Source: Rhodospirillaceae bacterium (GTDB taxonomy: Bacteria > Pseudomonadota > Alphaproteobacteria > Dongiales > Dongiaceae). Taken from it: a stretch of 64,000 nt of DNA. The DNA lies in the NCBI GenBank assembly GCA_016712715.1, contig JADJQM010000001.1, positions 682,001 to 746,000 on the forward strand, read 5' to 3'. The translations under genes were made by a program, and so were the position numbers. Each line of letters starts with the position of its first letter. Position 1 is the stretch's first letter. Under the pieces are notes generated by a model. It was not told the origin of the DNA and searched no databases. It worked only from the letters and a program-made list of their open reading frames with translations. Of this stretch, positions 45,184 to 55,978 are shown one piece after another.

Positions 45184-46189
45184 TCAGGCTTCAACCAGGA
45201 TGTCGGTCCACAACTCCGATGGATCCGGTTCCGGCGAGGATTGAGCGAATTCGGTGGCCTGCGAGACGATGTCCTTGATCTCGCGGTCGATGTTCTTGAG
45301 ACCCGCTTCGTCAGTCAGCTTCTCAGCAAGCAGACGCTCGCGCAGCCGATCGATCGGGTCATGTTCCTGGCGCATTTTCGCCACTTCTTCCTTGGTGCGA
45401 TATTTCGCGGGATCGGACATGGAATGGCCGCGATAGCGATAGGTGTTCATCTCGAGGATGAAGGGACCGTCACCACCCCGCGCATGAGCCAGCGCCATGG
45501 CGGCAGCTTCCTTGACCTTCACCACATCCATGCCGTCGACCTGCTGACCGGGAATGCCGTAGGCGGCACCGCGGTCGCAGAGCTTCAAGCCCGCGGCGGA
45601 ACGCGCCACCGAGGTGCCCATGGCGTACTGGTTGTTCTCGATCACATAGACCACGGGGAGCTTCCAGAGGGCCGCCATGTTGAAGCTCGTAGACCTGGCC
45701 CTGGTTCAAAGCACCATCGCCGAAATAGGCCATGTTGACGCCGTTATCTTCGTTGTATTTGTGCGCAAAGCCGAGACCGGTGCCGATCGGCACCTGGGCT
45801 GCGACGATGCCGTGGCCGCCATAGAATTTCTTCTCGCGGCTGAACATGTGCATCGAGCCGCCCTTGCCCTTGGAGTAGCCGCCACGGCGGCCGGTCAGCT
45901 CGGCCATGACGCCCTTGGGGTCCATGCCGCAGGCCAGCATGTGGCCGTGATCGCGATACGAGGTGATGACGCTGTCCTGCGGCTCGGCCGCGGCCTGCAT
46001 GCCCACCACCACGGCCTCCTGGCCGATATAGAGGTGGCAGAATCCGCCGATGAGGCCCATGCCGTAGAGCTGGCCGGCCTTCTCTTCGAAGCGACGGATC
46101 AGCAGCATGTCGCGATAATACTGGATGAGATCCTGTGCAGATACCGGGGCAGCGGCTTTGGATGCCGCGCGTGTCGCTGACTTGGCCAT
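45184..46189 (-). pseudogene. pdhA: Pyruvate dehydrogenase E1 alpha, 2-bp deletion
   Basis: Two frames join into a normal E1 alpha of about 334 residues: LLIRRFEEKAGQLYGMGLIG at the start, the thiamine-diphosphate site GDGALNQGQVYE, and after the break NMAALWKLPVVYVIENN and YRYRGHSMSDPAKYR. About 45685-45688 two bases appear missing (GAGCTTC where GAGAGCTTC is expected), which breaks frame in the middle of the cofactor site. As this enzyme is central to aerobic growth, a sequence error is more likely than true loss. First gene of the operon. Confidence 0.9.
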
Positions 46190-46334
46190 TAGACCCCCCT
46201 GACTGGGTTTTGGCTGTTGACTATAAGCCGTTGGTTCGGCCTGTCGACCATCCGCACAGCCTCGGGTGCGCCGGTCAATCGGCTAGATTATCGTGGTTAA
46301 TCCGACGCAAATCAACAACAGTTAATATGTTGAT

Positions 46335-46363
46335 ATTATACGATAAAGTGGCTATTAACCGAA
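46335..46363 (-). promoter_or_regulatory. Possible promoter of the pdh operon
   Basis: On the minus strand TATAAT (46335-46340) has TTCGGT 17 bases upstream, about 145 bases before pdhA. The AT-rich stretch around it holds an inverted repeat GGTTAAT (about 46295) and ATTAACC (about 46364), a possible operator. Confidence 0.4.
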
Positions 46364-46851
46364 TAGTGGTTAAGAATGGCCCGGTCAACACACGCGTCAT
46401 GGTCCGCGCAGGCGGGCCACCCACGAATTGCTATCGTCAGTCGCCAACCAACTCGTAGGTGGCCGCCTGCGCGGACCATGACGATAAGGGGAGTTGCGAC
46501 TACCATGACGGCGTGAACGCCGGCCGGGTCGGTGTCGCTGGGCTGCAGGAAGATGATGAGGTCGTCGGGGTGGGCGTAGTTCAGCATCACCCTGGCGCGT
46601 TCTTCGAGCATGTCGAGGTCGAGGGAGCTGTTGGAGAGGAGCGTCACACGCCGCTCCATCGCCTTGCGGTCGGCCGAGGCTTCGGCCGCCTGGGCGGTCG
46701 CGGCCTTCAGTTCCTGGTTGAGATGCAGCCAGGCTAGGATGCCGCGGTCGCCATGGATGGCATGGAACACGAAATAGGCAGAAAGGCACGCCCCCAAGAG
46801 AGGCAGAGCAACTTGGCGCAGGCGACGCCGGATTTCGCGACCGATTTCCAT
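46336..46851 (-). CDS. FtsB/DivIC-like septum formation initiator with repeat-derived tail
   Basis: The first 120 or so residues are a normal FtsB-like divisome protein: a membrane segment (VALPLLGACLSAYFVFHAI), a coiled coil (LNQELKAATAQAAEASADRK) and the terminal block LEERARVMLNYAHPDDLII. The reading frame then runs into a 90-bp palindromic repeat (46395-46483), which supplies about the last 50 residues. The gene lies between eno and pdhA, the usual place. True length may be shorter in relatives. Confidence 0.8.
   Translation of the reverse strand: MEIGREIRRRLRQVALPLLGACLSAYFVFHAIHGDRGILAWLHLNQELKAATAQAAEASADRKAMERRVTLLSNSSLDLDMLEERARVMLNYAHPDDLIIFLQPSDTDPAGVHAVMVVATPLIVMVRAGGHLRVGWRLTIAIRGWPACADHDACVDRAILNHYSVNSHFIV
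46395..46483. repeat. 90-bp palindromic element, copy B (in the ftsB 3' end)
   Basis: Left arm 46395-46426 (CGTCATGGTCCGCGCAGGCG at its start) and right arm 46453-46483 are reverse complements with two differences; the loop is 26 bases, as in copy A at 745-834, but of unrelated sequence. The element lies within the open reading frame of the FtsB-like gene. Confidence 0.85.
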
Positions 46852-46959
46852 GCGCTCAGCGAATCACACTCCGATTCCACCCGTCAATAGAAAAGCGATT
46901 CAAGACGTTAGAAACGGCGGTTTGAGTCGAATGTGAATGGCTCCCACCCCAGACCGGCG

Positions 46960-48246
<1,287 letters not shown>

Positions 48247-48362
48247 GAGCGACTCCCTCGTTGAAACGCGAAAATTGTCTGGGCCGATTTATAGGGGTGG
48301 CGCGGCGGGGGATAAAGCAAAAATGGCCGAGTAACAGAAATCCTTGGCACAAGAGAAATGCC

Positions 48363-49655
48363 TCAAATGGCACCGATGCCCTTGAGGGCAGCGCCCACAC
48401 TCTCGTCCAGCGCCGCCTTCTCGGTCTGGGCGATGCGGCGCATCAGGGGATCGACCAGCGGCACCACCTCCTCCACCGTCTCGCCCAGGGCGATGCCGAG
48501 ATCGTGGCAGAGATCGTGGATGGAGAAGCTGTTGAGGTCGCGGGCGAGGATCCAGCGGCCGTTGTCGCTTCGTGCGATGAGGCGGTGGGTTTTCAAGGTA
48601 TCGAGCAGCCAGATGAGGCGCCCTGGATCGGCGGCCAAAGCATGGACCAGTTGTTCTGAGCGGACGCCGGAACCATGCGATTGGGCCTTGGAGAGTTCCG
48701 CGAAGGTGCCCAGCGCCAGGCTGAGGAGATCGCCACGGCGGAGCGATTCACCGACCTGGCGGCGCCCGGAGCGCCATTCGGGGAGCGCCGCCGCGACCTC
48801 GGCGCCGATCAGCACCGTGACCCAGACGAGGTACATCCAGATAAGGAAGATCGGGATGGTGGCGAGCGCGCCGTAGACCACCTGATAGGAGCCGAAATAC
48901 TGTAGATAGAGACCGAAGCCACGCTTCAGGAGTTCAAACAGGATGGCCGCCAGGATGGCGCCCATGCCGGCATCCATGAAGCGCACGGGGCGGGTCGGGA
49001 TGAGGCGGTAGAACAAGGCAAAGCCAGCCGTCTCGAGCAGGAAGGGCAGGACCGCCGCGAGAATCTTGACGCCCGCGGACAGGCCGTAGATTCCGCCGTT
49101 GCTGGCCATTGAGAAGACATAGGTCGAGATCGAGAGCGAGGCGCCGAACAGCAAGGGACCCAGCGTGATGATGGCCCAGTACACCGGCAGGCGATGCAGC
49201 TTGTTCTTGTGGCTGGTGACGCCCCAGATGTTGTCGAAGGCGGTTTGGATCGTGTTGACCAGCAGGATCGCGGTGACACCGATGCCGATGACGCCGGCCG
49301 CCGATGTTCCGCCGGCATTGTTGATGAACGTTCCCAGATATTCGGTGACGACGTTGGCCAGATCCGGTGCGAGATTCTGGGCCAGCACGATGATAAAATC
49401 GTCCCGCAGGTCTGCCAAAGGCGGAAAGGCCGCGAACATGGCGAGGCCGATGGCGAGCAGCGGCACGATCGCCAGCAGTGAGGTGTAGCTGAGGCCGGCC
49501 GCCACACCAACGCAGCCATCGGCGTCGAAGCGGCGCCAGACATAGGGCAGGAAGCTCGCGGTGGCGCCTTTGGCGCGGAGCGCCAGGTCACGCGCGGTCG
49601 GCGGCCGTGGCCTGCTCGCCAGCTTCCACCTCGGTCGGTTTCTCCGACGCCCCAT
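48363..49655 (-). CDS. YihY/BrkB family membrane protein
   Basis: A 430-residue inner-membrane protein with six hydrophobic helices, once misnamed ribonuclease BN. It includes AAGLSYTSLLAIVPLLAIGL, NTIQTAFDNIWGV and IWMYLVWVTVLIGAEVAAAL, plus a soluble C-terminal domain resembling a winged helix (about residues 300-420). The first 22 residues are very Arg/Pro-rich; a better start exists at 49659 (MDGASEKPTEVEAGEQ), joined by restoring two bases in a CG run near 49590. Transport substrate unknown. Confidence 0.87.
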   Translation of the reverse strand: MGRRRNRPRWKLASRPRPPTARDLALRAKGATASFLPYVWRRFDADGCVGVAAGLSYTSLLAIVPLLAIGLAMFAAFPPLADLRDDFIIVLAQNLAPDLANVVTEYLGTFINNAGGTSAAGVIGIGVTAILLVNTIQTAFDNIWGVTSHKNKLHRLPVYWAIITLGPLLFGASLSISTYVFSMASNGGIYGLSAGVKILAAVLPFLLETAGFALFYRLIPTRPVRFMDAGMGAILAAILFELLKRGFGLYLQYFGSYQVVYGALATIPIFLIWMYLVWVTVLIGAEVAAALPEWRSGRRQVGESLRRGDLLSLALGTFAELSKAQSHGSGVRSEQLVHALAADPGRLIWLLDTLKTHRLIARSDNGRWILARDLNSFSIHDLCHDLGIALGETVEEVVPLVDPLMRRIAQTEKAALDESVGAALKGIGAI

Positions 49656-49905
49656 CCATCCCCAGATCCTTCCGCCGATTTGATAATCTTCAATTTATAG
49701 CATGCACCGGTAGGCTCGAGCGAAGGTGTCATCGCGCGAAAAGCAGGCCGCAAAACGGGCGGATCCGGCATGGGCGCCGTGCGGAGCCAGGCCAGTCCTA
49801 TTTATAATTTGTTCAGGAATATCAACCTGTTCTTAGCCCATGAAAGGAATTGTTTACATATTCCAGGCACTCTTTTGTCAGTGTAATCAGATTTGAGAGC
49901 AAGAC

Positions 49906-50655
49906 ATGATCAACAAATGTCGCGCCGGCTCGGTGATGTTCGCCGCCATGGCCCTGGCCTTCGCCGCCACACCGCCTGCCCTCGCCCAGGAAGCGACGAC
50001 AACGACAACAACTCTGCCCGCCGTCGAGGCGGGTGCCGCACCGGCTGCCACCGACCCGGCGGCACCGGCTGTCGCGGCACCAGCGCCCGCCGCTGCCGCG
50101 GAAGCACCGGCACCGACGCCGCCGCCCGGGATCTCGGCCGAGATCATTACGCCGGACGTCATCAAGGACATGCGCGAGCGCATCGTGCAGCAGGTGACGA
50201 TCCTGTCGATCAGCGCCGCCAACAAGGTGCATACCGGCGTCGACCAGGCGGCCATCGACAAGATGGATGCGGCCTGGAAGGCGGAAGCCAAATCCGACGA
50301 CCAGCCTTTCATCGCCGAGATCCTCAGCAGCCCGCTGTCCAACTATCTCCTTTATATCCAGGCCAGCTCCGCCGGGCTCTTCACCGAGATCTTCGTCATG
50401 GACAAGTTCGGCCTCAATGTCGGGCAGAGCTCGGTCACCTCCGATTATTGGCAGGGCGACGAGGACAAATACCAGAAGACCTTCGCGGTCGGGCCAGATG
50501 CGGTCTTCGTCGACGAGCCGGAATTCAACGACGAGACCAAGACCTGGCGCACCCAGGTCAATTTCACGGTGGTCGACCCGGCCACCAAGGAATCGATCGG
50601 CGCCGTGACGGTTGAATTCAATCTCACCGAAATGCTGCGCCGGTTGCAGAGCTGA
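49906..50655 (+). CDS. Secreted PDC/Cache-type sensor protein
   Basis: A 249-residue exported protein: signal peptide (cut near ALAQEA), a low-complexity Ala/Pro/Thr linker (about residues 30-75), then a PDC/Cache-like fold with MRERIVQQVTILSISAANKV, FIAEILSS and FTEIFVMDKFGLNVGQSS through VGAVTVEFNL. Such domains usually form the outside part of a chemoreceptor or kinase; here it is free in the periplasm. The chemoreceptor gene starts 21 bases later, so the two probably act together. Confidence 0.8.
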   Translation: MINKCRAGSVMFAAMALAFAATPPALAQEATTTTTTLPAVEAGAAPAATDPAAPAVAAPAPAAAAEAPAPTPPPGISAEIITPDVIKDMRERIVQQVTILSISAANKVHTGVDQAAIDKMDAAWKAEAKSDDQPFIAEILSSPLSNYLLYIQASSAGLFTEIFVMDKFGLNVGQSSVTSDYWQGDEDKYQKTFAVGPDAVFVDEPEFNDETKTWRTQVNFTVVDPATKESIGAVTVEFNLTEMLRRLQS

Positions 50656-50675
50656 CAGGAACGGGGAACTAGAAA

Positions 50676-52359
50676 ATGAAATTCGCCAATCTATCCGTTG
50701 CCAAGAAGCTCATCATCGCCTTCTCGCTGCTGGGGCTCGTGATCGTGATCTCGGGCGTCATCTCGATCATGCTGACGGCCCGCATTGACCGCGCCAACAC
50801 GATCAGCGATGCGGCCGAACGTCAGGCAAGCTCGATCAACGCCACCATGGCCATCGCCGCCAAGATGCAGACCGCCATGCGCGGCCTGCTGGTCACCGGC
50901 AGTTCCGAATATTCACGCAACTACCAGACCTTCAGCGAGACCTTCGACACGCTGCTCGCGGAAGCTGTGGCCAATGCCCAGGGCGAGCAGGCCCTGCTCA
51001 CCCAACTCGACTCCATCGGCGCTGCCGTAAAGGAATGGCGCGATGGGCCGGTGACATCGCAGTTGAAGCTGATGCGCCATCCATCGACCGTCAACGAAGC
51101 CCGCGCCATCGAAGTGACCGGCGCCGGTGAGACGCTGACCGAAAAGCTCGAAGCGGCCAGCCAGGAGTTGTCGGCGGCCATCGCCGCCAACTCCGCCGCA
51201 GCCAATGCCGAGATCGACTCGGCCCTGTCCTGGACACTGCGGGTCGTGATCGGCAGCGCTATCGTCATGCTGGTGGCCGCGGTGCTGTTCTTCTTCGTGC
51301 TGTCGCGCCAGATCGGCGCGCCCATCCGCGTGATCACCGGCACGATGAAGGAACTTGCGGCCGGCAATACCTCGGTCAGCATCCCCTTATGCCGAGCGCG
51401 CCGACGAGGTCGGCAACATGGCGGGTGCTGTCGCGGTGTTCGCCGACAATATGCGCAAGAACGAGAGGTTGCAGGCGGAAGCGGCCGAGCAGCAACAGGC
51501 CCGCGAGAAGCGCGCCGCCAAGATGACCGACCTTGCCCGCGGCTTCGACCAGCAGGTCGAGACCATCCTGCAGGCGCTGGTGAAATCGGCCGACGAGCTG
51601 GAAACCACCGCGGAATCGCTCACACAGCTGTCGACGGAATCGCTCGACCAGGTGCAGAAGGTGGCGGCTGCCGCAACCGAGGCCAGCGCCAATGTCAGCA
51701 CCGTCGCCGCCGCGACCGAGGAACTCTCCGCCTCGATCATGGAAATCACGCGGCAGGTCTCGACCCAGTCGGAAATCGCCACGGCCTCGACCCATGCCAT
51801 CGACGAGACGACGGAGCGTGTGGGTCATCTGACCGAGGCCTCGACCAAGATCGGCGATGTGGTGCGCCTCATCACCGAGATCTCGAGCCAGACCAACCTG
51901 CTGGCGCTCAACGCGACGATCGAGGCTGCGCGTGCCGGTGAAGCCGGCAAGGGCTTCGCGGTGGTCGCCAATGAGGTGAAGAGCCTTGCCAACCAGACGG
52001 CCCGCGCCACGGAAGACATCGCGGTGCAGGTGTCGTCGATCCAGAACTCGACGCAATCGACCGCGGAATCGATCCGCGCGGTGGGCGATCAGATCCGGCA
52101 GATGAAGGAAATCTCGGGCGGTGTCGCAGCGGCGGTCGAGGAGCAGAACTCGGCTACCAAGGAAATCTCGCGCAACATCCAGGAAGCCTCCGCCGGCAAC
52201 CAGGAAGTCTCCGAGAAGGTCGTGTTCGTGGCGCAGGCCGCCGGCCAGACGCAGAGCGCCACCGCGACGGTGCTGACCGCGGCGCGTCTCCTGTGGCAGA
52301 ACACCGCGAGCATCCGATCGACGATCGAGCACTTCATCCAGGACGTGCGCGCGCTCTAA
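50676..52359 (+). pseudogene. Methyl-accepting chemotaxis protein, frameshifted
   Basis: Joined over one frameshift this is a chemoreceptor of about 560 residues: first membrane helix (LIIAFSLLGLVIVISGVISI), a helical periplasmic domain (about 30-190), second helix (VVIGSAIVMLVAAVLFFFVL), HAMP, and a full signalling domain with the tip EISSQTNLLALNATIEAARA. Frame breaks at the CCCC run 51383-51386 (one C too many) within HAMP. It has no C-terminal pentapeptide tether. It likely senses with the Cache protein encoded just upstream. Confidence 0.88.
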
Positions 52360-52375
52360 ACTCAAGACAAGAGAA

Positions 52376-52412
52376 AGCCGGGCGCCCCATCCGGGACGCC
52401 CGGCTTTTTTAT
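52376..52412 (+). terminator. Rho-independent terminator after the chemoreceptor gene
   Basis: AGCCGGGCG pairs with CGCCCGGCT around CCCCATCCGGGA, followed by TTTTTTATT. It lies between the convergent chemoreceptor and cbtA genes. Confidence 0.85.
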
Positions 52413-52438
52413 TGCCGTCTAGTGAATGTGCCGCGCGA

Positions 52439-53182
52439 TCAGGCGGCGGCGTCCTTGAAGACGCGATTGTAGAAGTAGCCCGTGGCAGCCCCCAGCACCG
52501 ACCAGAACAGTAGGCCGACGATGGTGGCGGCGACGATGAAGCGATGCGAGAGCGCCTCGGGTGCGAGGCTCGCATGCTCGGCCGGTTGCGGCGCGCCATA
52601 AGCGTGCGGCAGGACGATGAGCGCCAGGCCCAGCGCCGCCCACCAGTAGCGCTTGCCTTGGAAGATCATGGCGAGGCCGGCGGCGGTCAGAGCGACCGTT
52701 GCCAGCCACCAGATCTGCCGGTCGAGGAGCGGCGCGGCCGCAGTCCCCGGCACTTCCGGCGGCAGGCCCAGATTGGGCGAGGCGACAATGGCGGCAAAAC
52801 CGGCAAGGCCCCAATAGAGGCCGGTCCGCCAGTTCATGGCACCACCCCAGATGCGATAGGCCGCCACCAGCAGCAGCGAGAAGCCGATACCGGTGAGGAC
52901 ATCGGCCACCGCCGTCGAGAGGGTGCGTTCCCACCCGTCGGCCGGCGCCCAGGCGTCACCGCTGCCATGGTCATGGGCGGCCCCGTCATCATGGGTGTGG
53001 GTCGTGGTGTCAGCAGCGGCGGTTTCGTCTACAGCGGTTTCATCCACTGGCGCCGCCGCCTCATACTGCTCGGCCGCCAGGATGAGCGGTGTCGTGCTCA
53101 CCTGATGAACCACCGCAATGAACAGGCCGCTGATCAGGCCAGCGAGTGCCGCGACCAGAAACAGCCGTCGAAACGTCTCCAT
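52439..53182 (-). CDS. cbtA: CbtA family cobalt transporter subunit
   Basis: A 247-residue membrane protein of the CbtA family, with about five helices. A His/Asp-rich loop after the first helix (HTHDDGAAHDHGSGD) is a likely metal-binding segment; YRIWGGAMNWRTGLYWGLAG and LNLGLPPEVPGT-like NLGLPPEVPGT follow the family. It lies 11 bases downstream of cbtB and under the same cobalamin riboswitch. Role as a cobalt importer is known mainly from comparative genomics. Confidence 0.9.
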   Translation of the reverse strand: METFRRLFLVAALAGLISGLFIAVVHQVSTTPLILAAEQYEAAAPVDETAVDETAAADTTTHTHDDGAAHDHGSGDAWAPADGWERTLSTAVADVLTGIGFSLLLVAAYRIWGGAMNWRTGLYWGLAGFAAIVASPNLGLPPEVPGTAAAPLLDRQIWWLATVALTAAGLAMIFQGKRYWWAALGLALIVLPHAYGAPQPAEHASLAPEALSHRFIVAATIVGLLFWSVLGAATGYFYNRVFKDAAA

Positions 53183-53193
53183 GAACCTGCCTC

Positions 53194-53385
53194 TTAGTGG
53201 CAGGGGAAGGCGTTGGCGTGGCGGGTGTCGTGGGCGAAATTGTGAGCGGCTTCCATCTGCGAGAAGCCGACGCCCCAGACCAGGACGACACCCAGGATGG
53301 CGGCCATGAAGGCGCCGGTCAGCGCTTCGGCGCGGGTGCTGGTCTTTGTGGAGAGGGTGGTGGCGGTAAGGTTGCTGGTCTGCAT
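53194..53385 (-). CDS. cbtB: CbtB small cobalt transporter subunit
   Basis: A 63-residue protein with one membrane helix (FMAAILGVVLVWGVGFSQ) and a C-terminal His-rich tail (MEAAHNFAHDTRHANAFPCH), the family hallmark for metal capture. The ATG at 53385 follows AAGGGGA. It is the first gene after the cobalamin riboswitch and is paired with cbtA. Confidence 0.92.
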   Translation of the reverse strand: MQTSNLTATTLSTKTSTRAEALTGAFMAAILGVVLVWGVGFSQMEAAHNFAHDTRHANAFPCH

Positions 53386-53510
53386 GTTGGATCCCCTTGG
53401 TGTTGGCCCCGCCACGAGATGTGACGGCGCCGGTCGGTGCCGGAAGGGGCGCATAATCGATACCGATAAAGTCAGCACCGCGTGGACACCCCGTCCATGA
53501 ATACGGATTC

Positions 53511-53730
53511 GTCTTGTCGCTGGCAGGTCTCCTGACTCGCGAGTTGCGCGCGGCACCGACCTTCCCAGTTGTTTGCCGGCATTGCTGCCGGGTCTCAACC
53601 AGTGGTCACTTCGGCGTCCGCTCCTCGCTTACAGTTGCGGGGGCAGTCACGGTTTTGGCCCCTTTTGGGTCGTCCGCACCGTGTTCCCTATTAATCCCCT
53701 GGAGTTCATCCGTTGGGGAACCTTCGACGG
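53511..53730 (-). promoter_or_regulatory. Cobalamin (B12) riboswitch controlling cbtBA
   Basis: On the minus strand the conserved blocks occur in order: GGTTCCCC and the GGGGATTAATAGGGAAC helix, the core GCCCCCGCAACTGTAAGCG, ACGCCGAAGTGACCACTGG, and the B12 box GTCAGGAGACCTGCC near 53520-53535. It lies 125 bases ahead of cbtB. Binding of cobalamin would shut off cobalt import. Confidence 0.95.
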
Positions 53731-53884
53731 GAGGAACATCGCCCCCACCCCGCCTTGTCGTCAAGGTCTTTGCTAATACGCGACGAGAATGCGGGAATTT
53801 TGTCCAGAAAGCGACGCTTGCTGAGGTGGCAGCGACGAGCCACTGAGGCGCCACGCAACCGCAGGCCGAGTCATCGAAACTGGA

Positions 53885-54907
53885 TCAGATCGCCTGGCGA
53901 TGGCCCCAGGCTTTGGCCTGGGCGAGGCAGGCCTGATAGGTGTCGACGGCGGCGCAGGTGGAAAGACCGCGCAGCGACATGGCGGCGGCGGCATGAGCAA
54001 GTTCCAGGGCCGCATCGACATCCCAGCCTTCATGGAGCGCATAGATGATGCCGGCGGCGAAGGCGTCGCCGGCACCGTTGGCGCTGACGATCTCCGCCTG
54101 GGGCACGCTGACCGAGGCGGCAGTCCAGATCCGGCCGTCGCGCGCGATGGCGACGGCACCGGCCGGGAAATGCACAACGACCAGCCGCATGGCGCCCTGG
54201 GCCAGCACCTCGCGCGCGGCCTCGATGCACAGCTTCACCACGGTGACGCCATCGTTGGAAGCCTGCAGGCCGGCGATGGCGCCGATCTCAAGGTCGTTGA
54301 CGATGAGATAGTCGAGATGCGGCAGGCAGGGGCGCACGAGGGCCGCGATGCGGTCAGGCGCGATGCTGAAGAGCTCAAGATTGGTCTCGAGCCCCGCCGC
54401 ACGCGCACGGCGCAGGACCGCGACCCAGCCATTGGGATCGTCCTGCCAGGGCTGATCCATCAGGCGATGGGCACCCGGCAATCCCAGATGGAGGATGCGC
54501 GCAGTTGTGTGCGAAAAATCGAAATGATCGGGCGTCAGCAACGCGCCCGTGCCCTGGAAGAAGATGTGGGTGCGGCGGCCGCTGCGCTTCGAGACATAGG
54601 CATCGGTGAACTGCGTTTCGGCGGCGCTGGTGGCTACCAGCTGCGTGCGGTCGATGCCATGGGCGTCGGCCTGGGACCAGAGGAAGCGACCGTCTGGATC
54701 GTCACCGACCAGGCCGATGGTGGCGACCGGAAAGGCGGGGTCGAGCTTCTTCACGTCGAGGGCAAGGTTGCAGGCTGAACCGCCGCCATAGATTTCGGCG
54801 GCGAGGATTTCAGCAACGCCATCCTCATGGGGCCAGGCATCGATCGCGCGGTTGCGATCAACGCACCAGGTGCCACCCGTGACAATACCGCGACGAGAAG
54901 TGCTCAT
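53885..54907 (-). CDS. PfkB family carbohydrate kinase
   Basis: A 340-residue sugar kinase of the ribokinase/PfkB family. Landmarks: GGGSACNLALDVKKL near residue 41, LGLPGAH, and the anion-hole motif SANGAGDAFAAGIIYALHEG with the catalytic Asp. The substrate is likely a sugar or sugar phosphate of the pathway encoded upstream on the same strand; it is the last gene of that operon, 42 bases after the aldolase stop. Confidence 0.87.
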   Translation of the reverse strand: MSTSRRGIVTGGTWCVDRNRAIDAWPHEDGVAEILAAEIYGGGSACNLALDVKKLDPAFPVATIGLVGDDPDGRFLWSQADAHGIDRTQLVATSAAETQFTDAYVSKRSGRRTHIFFQGTGALLTPDHFDFSHTTARILHLGLPGAHRLMDQPWQDDPNGWVAVLRRARAAGLETNLELFSIAPDRIAALVRPCLPHLDYLIVNDLEIGAIAGLQASNDGVTVVKLCIEAAREVLAQGAMRLVVVHFPAGAVAIARDGRIWTAASVSVPQAEIVSANGAGDAFAAGIIYALHEGWDVDAALELAHAAAAMSLRGLSTCAAVDTYQACLAQAKAWGHRQAI

Positions 54908-54949
54908 ACCCTCTTCTCTACAGGCGGAAATGTCCGGAATCCAGAGGTC

Positions 54950-55978
54950 TTAGGCGGCGTGCTTGAGGACGGCCTCGGTGACCATGCTGTCATCCGCCAG
55001 GGACCGGGTGGGCGTGATGCCGCCCTTGCCGAGAGCGCTGTGATAGGCCTCTGACCGCCTCGGCCGGCGTCACCGTGCCGTCCGCCACATGGCGCATGAG
55101 GGCCACGATGGCCAAGGATCCTCGGCGAGGTTGATCTTGCGGCCGAACAAAGCGACGCGGGCGCCGAAGCGTTCGGCCTGACTCAACAGTTCGAAACAAT
55201 CCCGGGTCGTGCCGGCGCCACCGCCCAGCACGCCGACGATCATGCCAGGATCGTAGCCGGCCAGTTCCTCAAGGGCCTTGGGGCCGTTATAGGCGATCTT
55301 CAAGAACTGCGGCCGGTCGGCCTGCTGAACGCCGGCCAGACAGCGCACGATCGAGTCATTGACGAAATGCGGCATGATGTCGGGTGCGAGGTCGCGGCCG
55401 GCATTGGGGTTGAAGACTTCCAGGAAATATTTGAAGCCATGGCGGGCCGCGTCGGCGCGGAACTCGGCGAAGGCCAGCAGTGACTTGTAATCGGCATCGA
55501 GATCGTTGTTGAAGGTGATCGAATAGAGGCCGAGATCGGTGCCGGTGACGGCGGCACTGGCGCGGTGGGCATCACCGCCATGCAGCACGCGGGGCAGCGA
55601 CGCCGAGCGGAAGGCGCGCGAGGGCTGCTGGTTGTAGGTGGCGCCGCGACCCACCCAGATATCGGTCGTGTCGTTGGCGCGAACCGCGGGCTTCACGGCG
55701 CTGTCACGAAACACGCCCTCCCCCGCAAGCTTCTCAAGATTTGAGGCGGAGAGCAGCATGATGTCGACCACATCCTGCCGCACGATGGCGCGCACCTGGT
55801 CGAGAAACTCGGCGCGGGTGCGATAGCGAGACCAGCTGCCATCGGCTTTGCGCAAGGGACCGGTCGAGGGAATGCTAGGTCCCATATCGCCATCCTTGGC
55901 ATCGGCGATGATGAAGTCGCCGCGCGTATATTGTCCGGCACGGATGCGGGCAAGCTTCTGGTCCATGCGTGTCGTCAT
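54950..55978 (-). pseudogene. Class I aldolase-like TIM-barrel protein, two frameshifts
   Basis: Joined over two frameshifts this is a protein of about 342 residues of aldolase-like beta/alpha-barrel type: DGDMGPSIPSTGP near the start, HGFKYFLEVFNPNAGRDLAP, FLKIAYNGPKALEELAGYDP (with the presumed Schiff-base lysine), VGVLGGGAGTTRDCFELLSQ, and the tail YHSALGKGGITPTRSLADDS. Frame is lost at 55115-55118 (one C too few) and near 55047 (one G too many). The ATG overlaps the kinase stop as ATGA. It probably cleaves a phosphorylated sugar; the exact substrate is unknown. Confidence 0.7.

Noticed and set aside
51383..51386. Programmed ribosomal frameshift in the chemoreceptor
   Set aside because: CCCCTTA is not an established slippery site, no downstream structure is apparent, and similar C-run breaks occur across unrelated genes.
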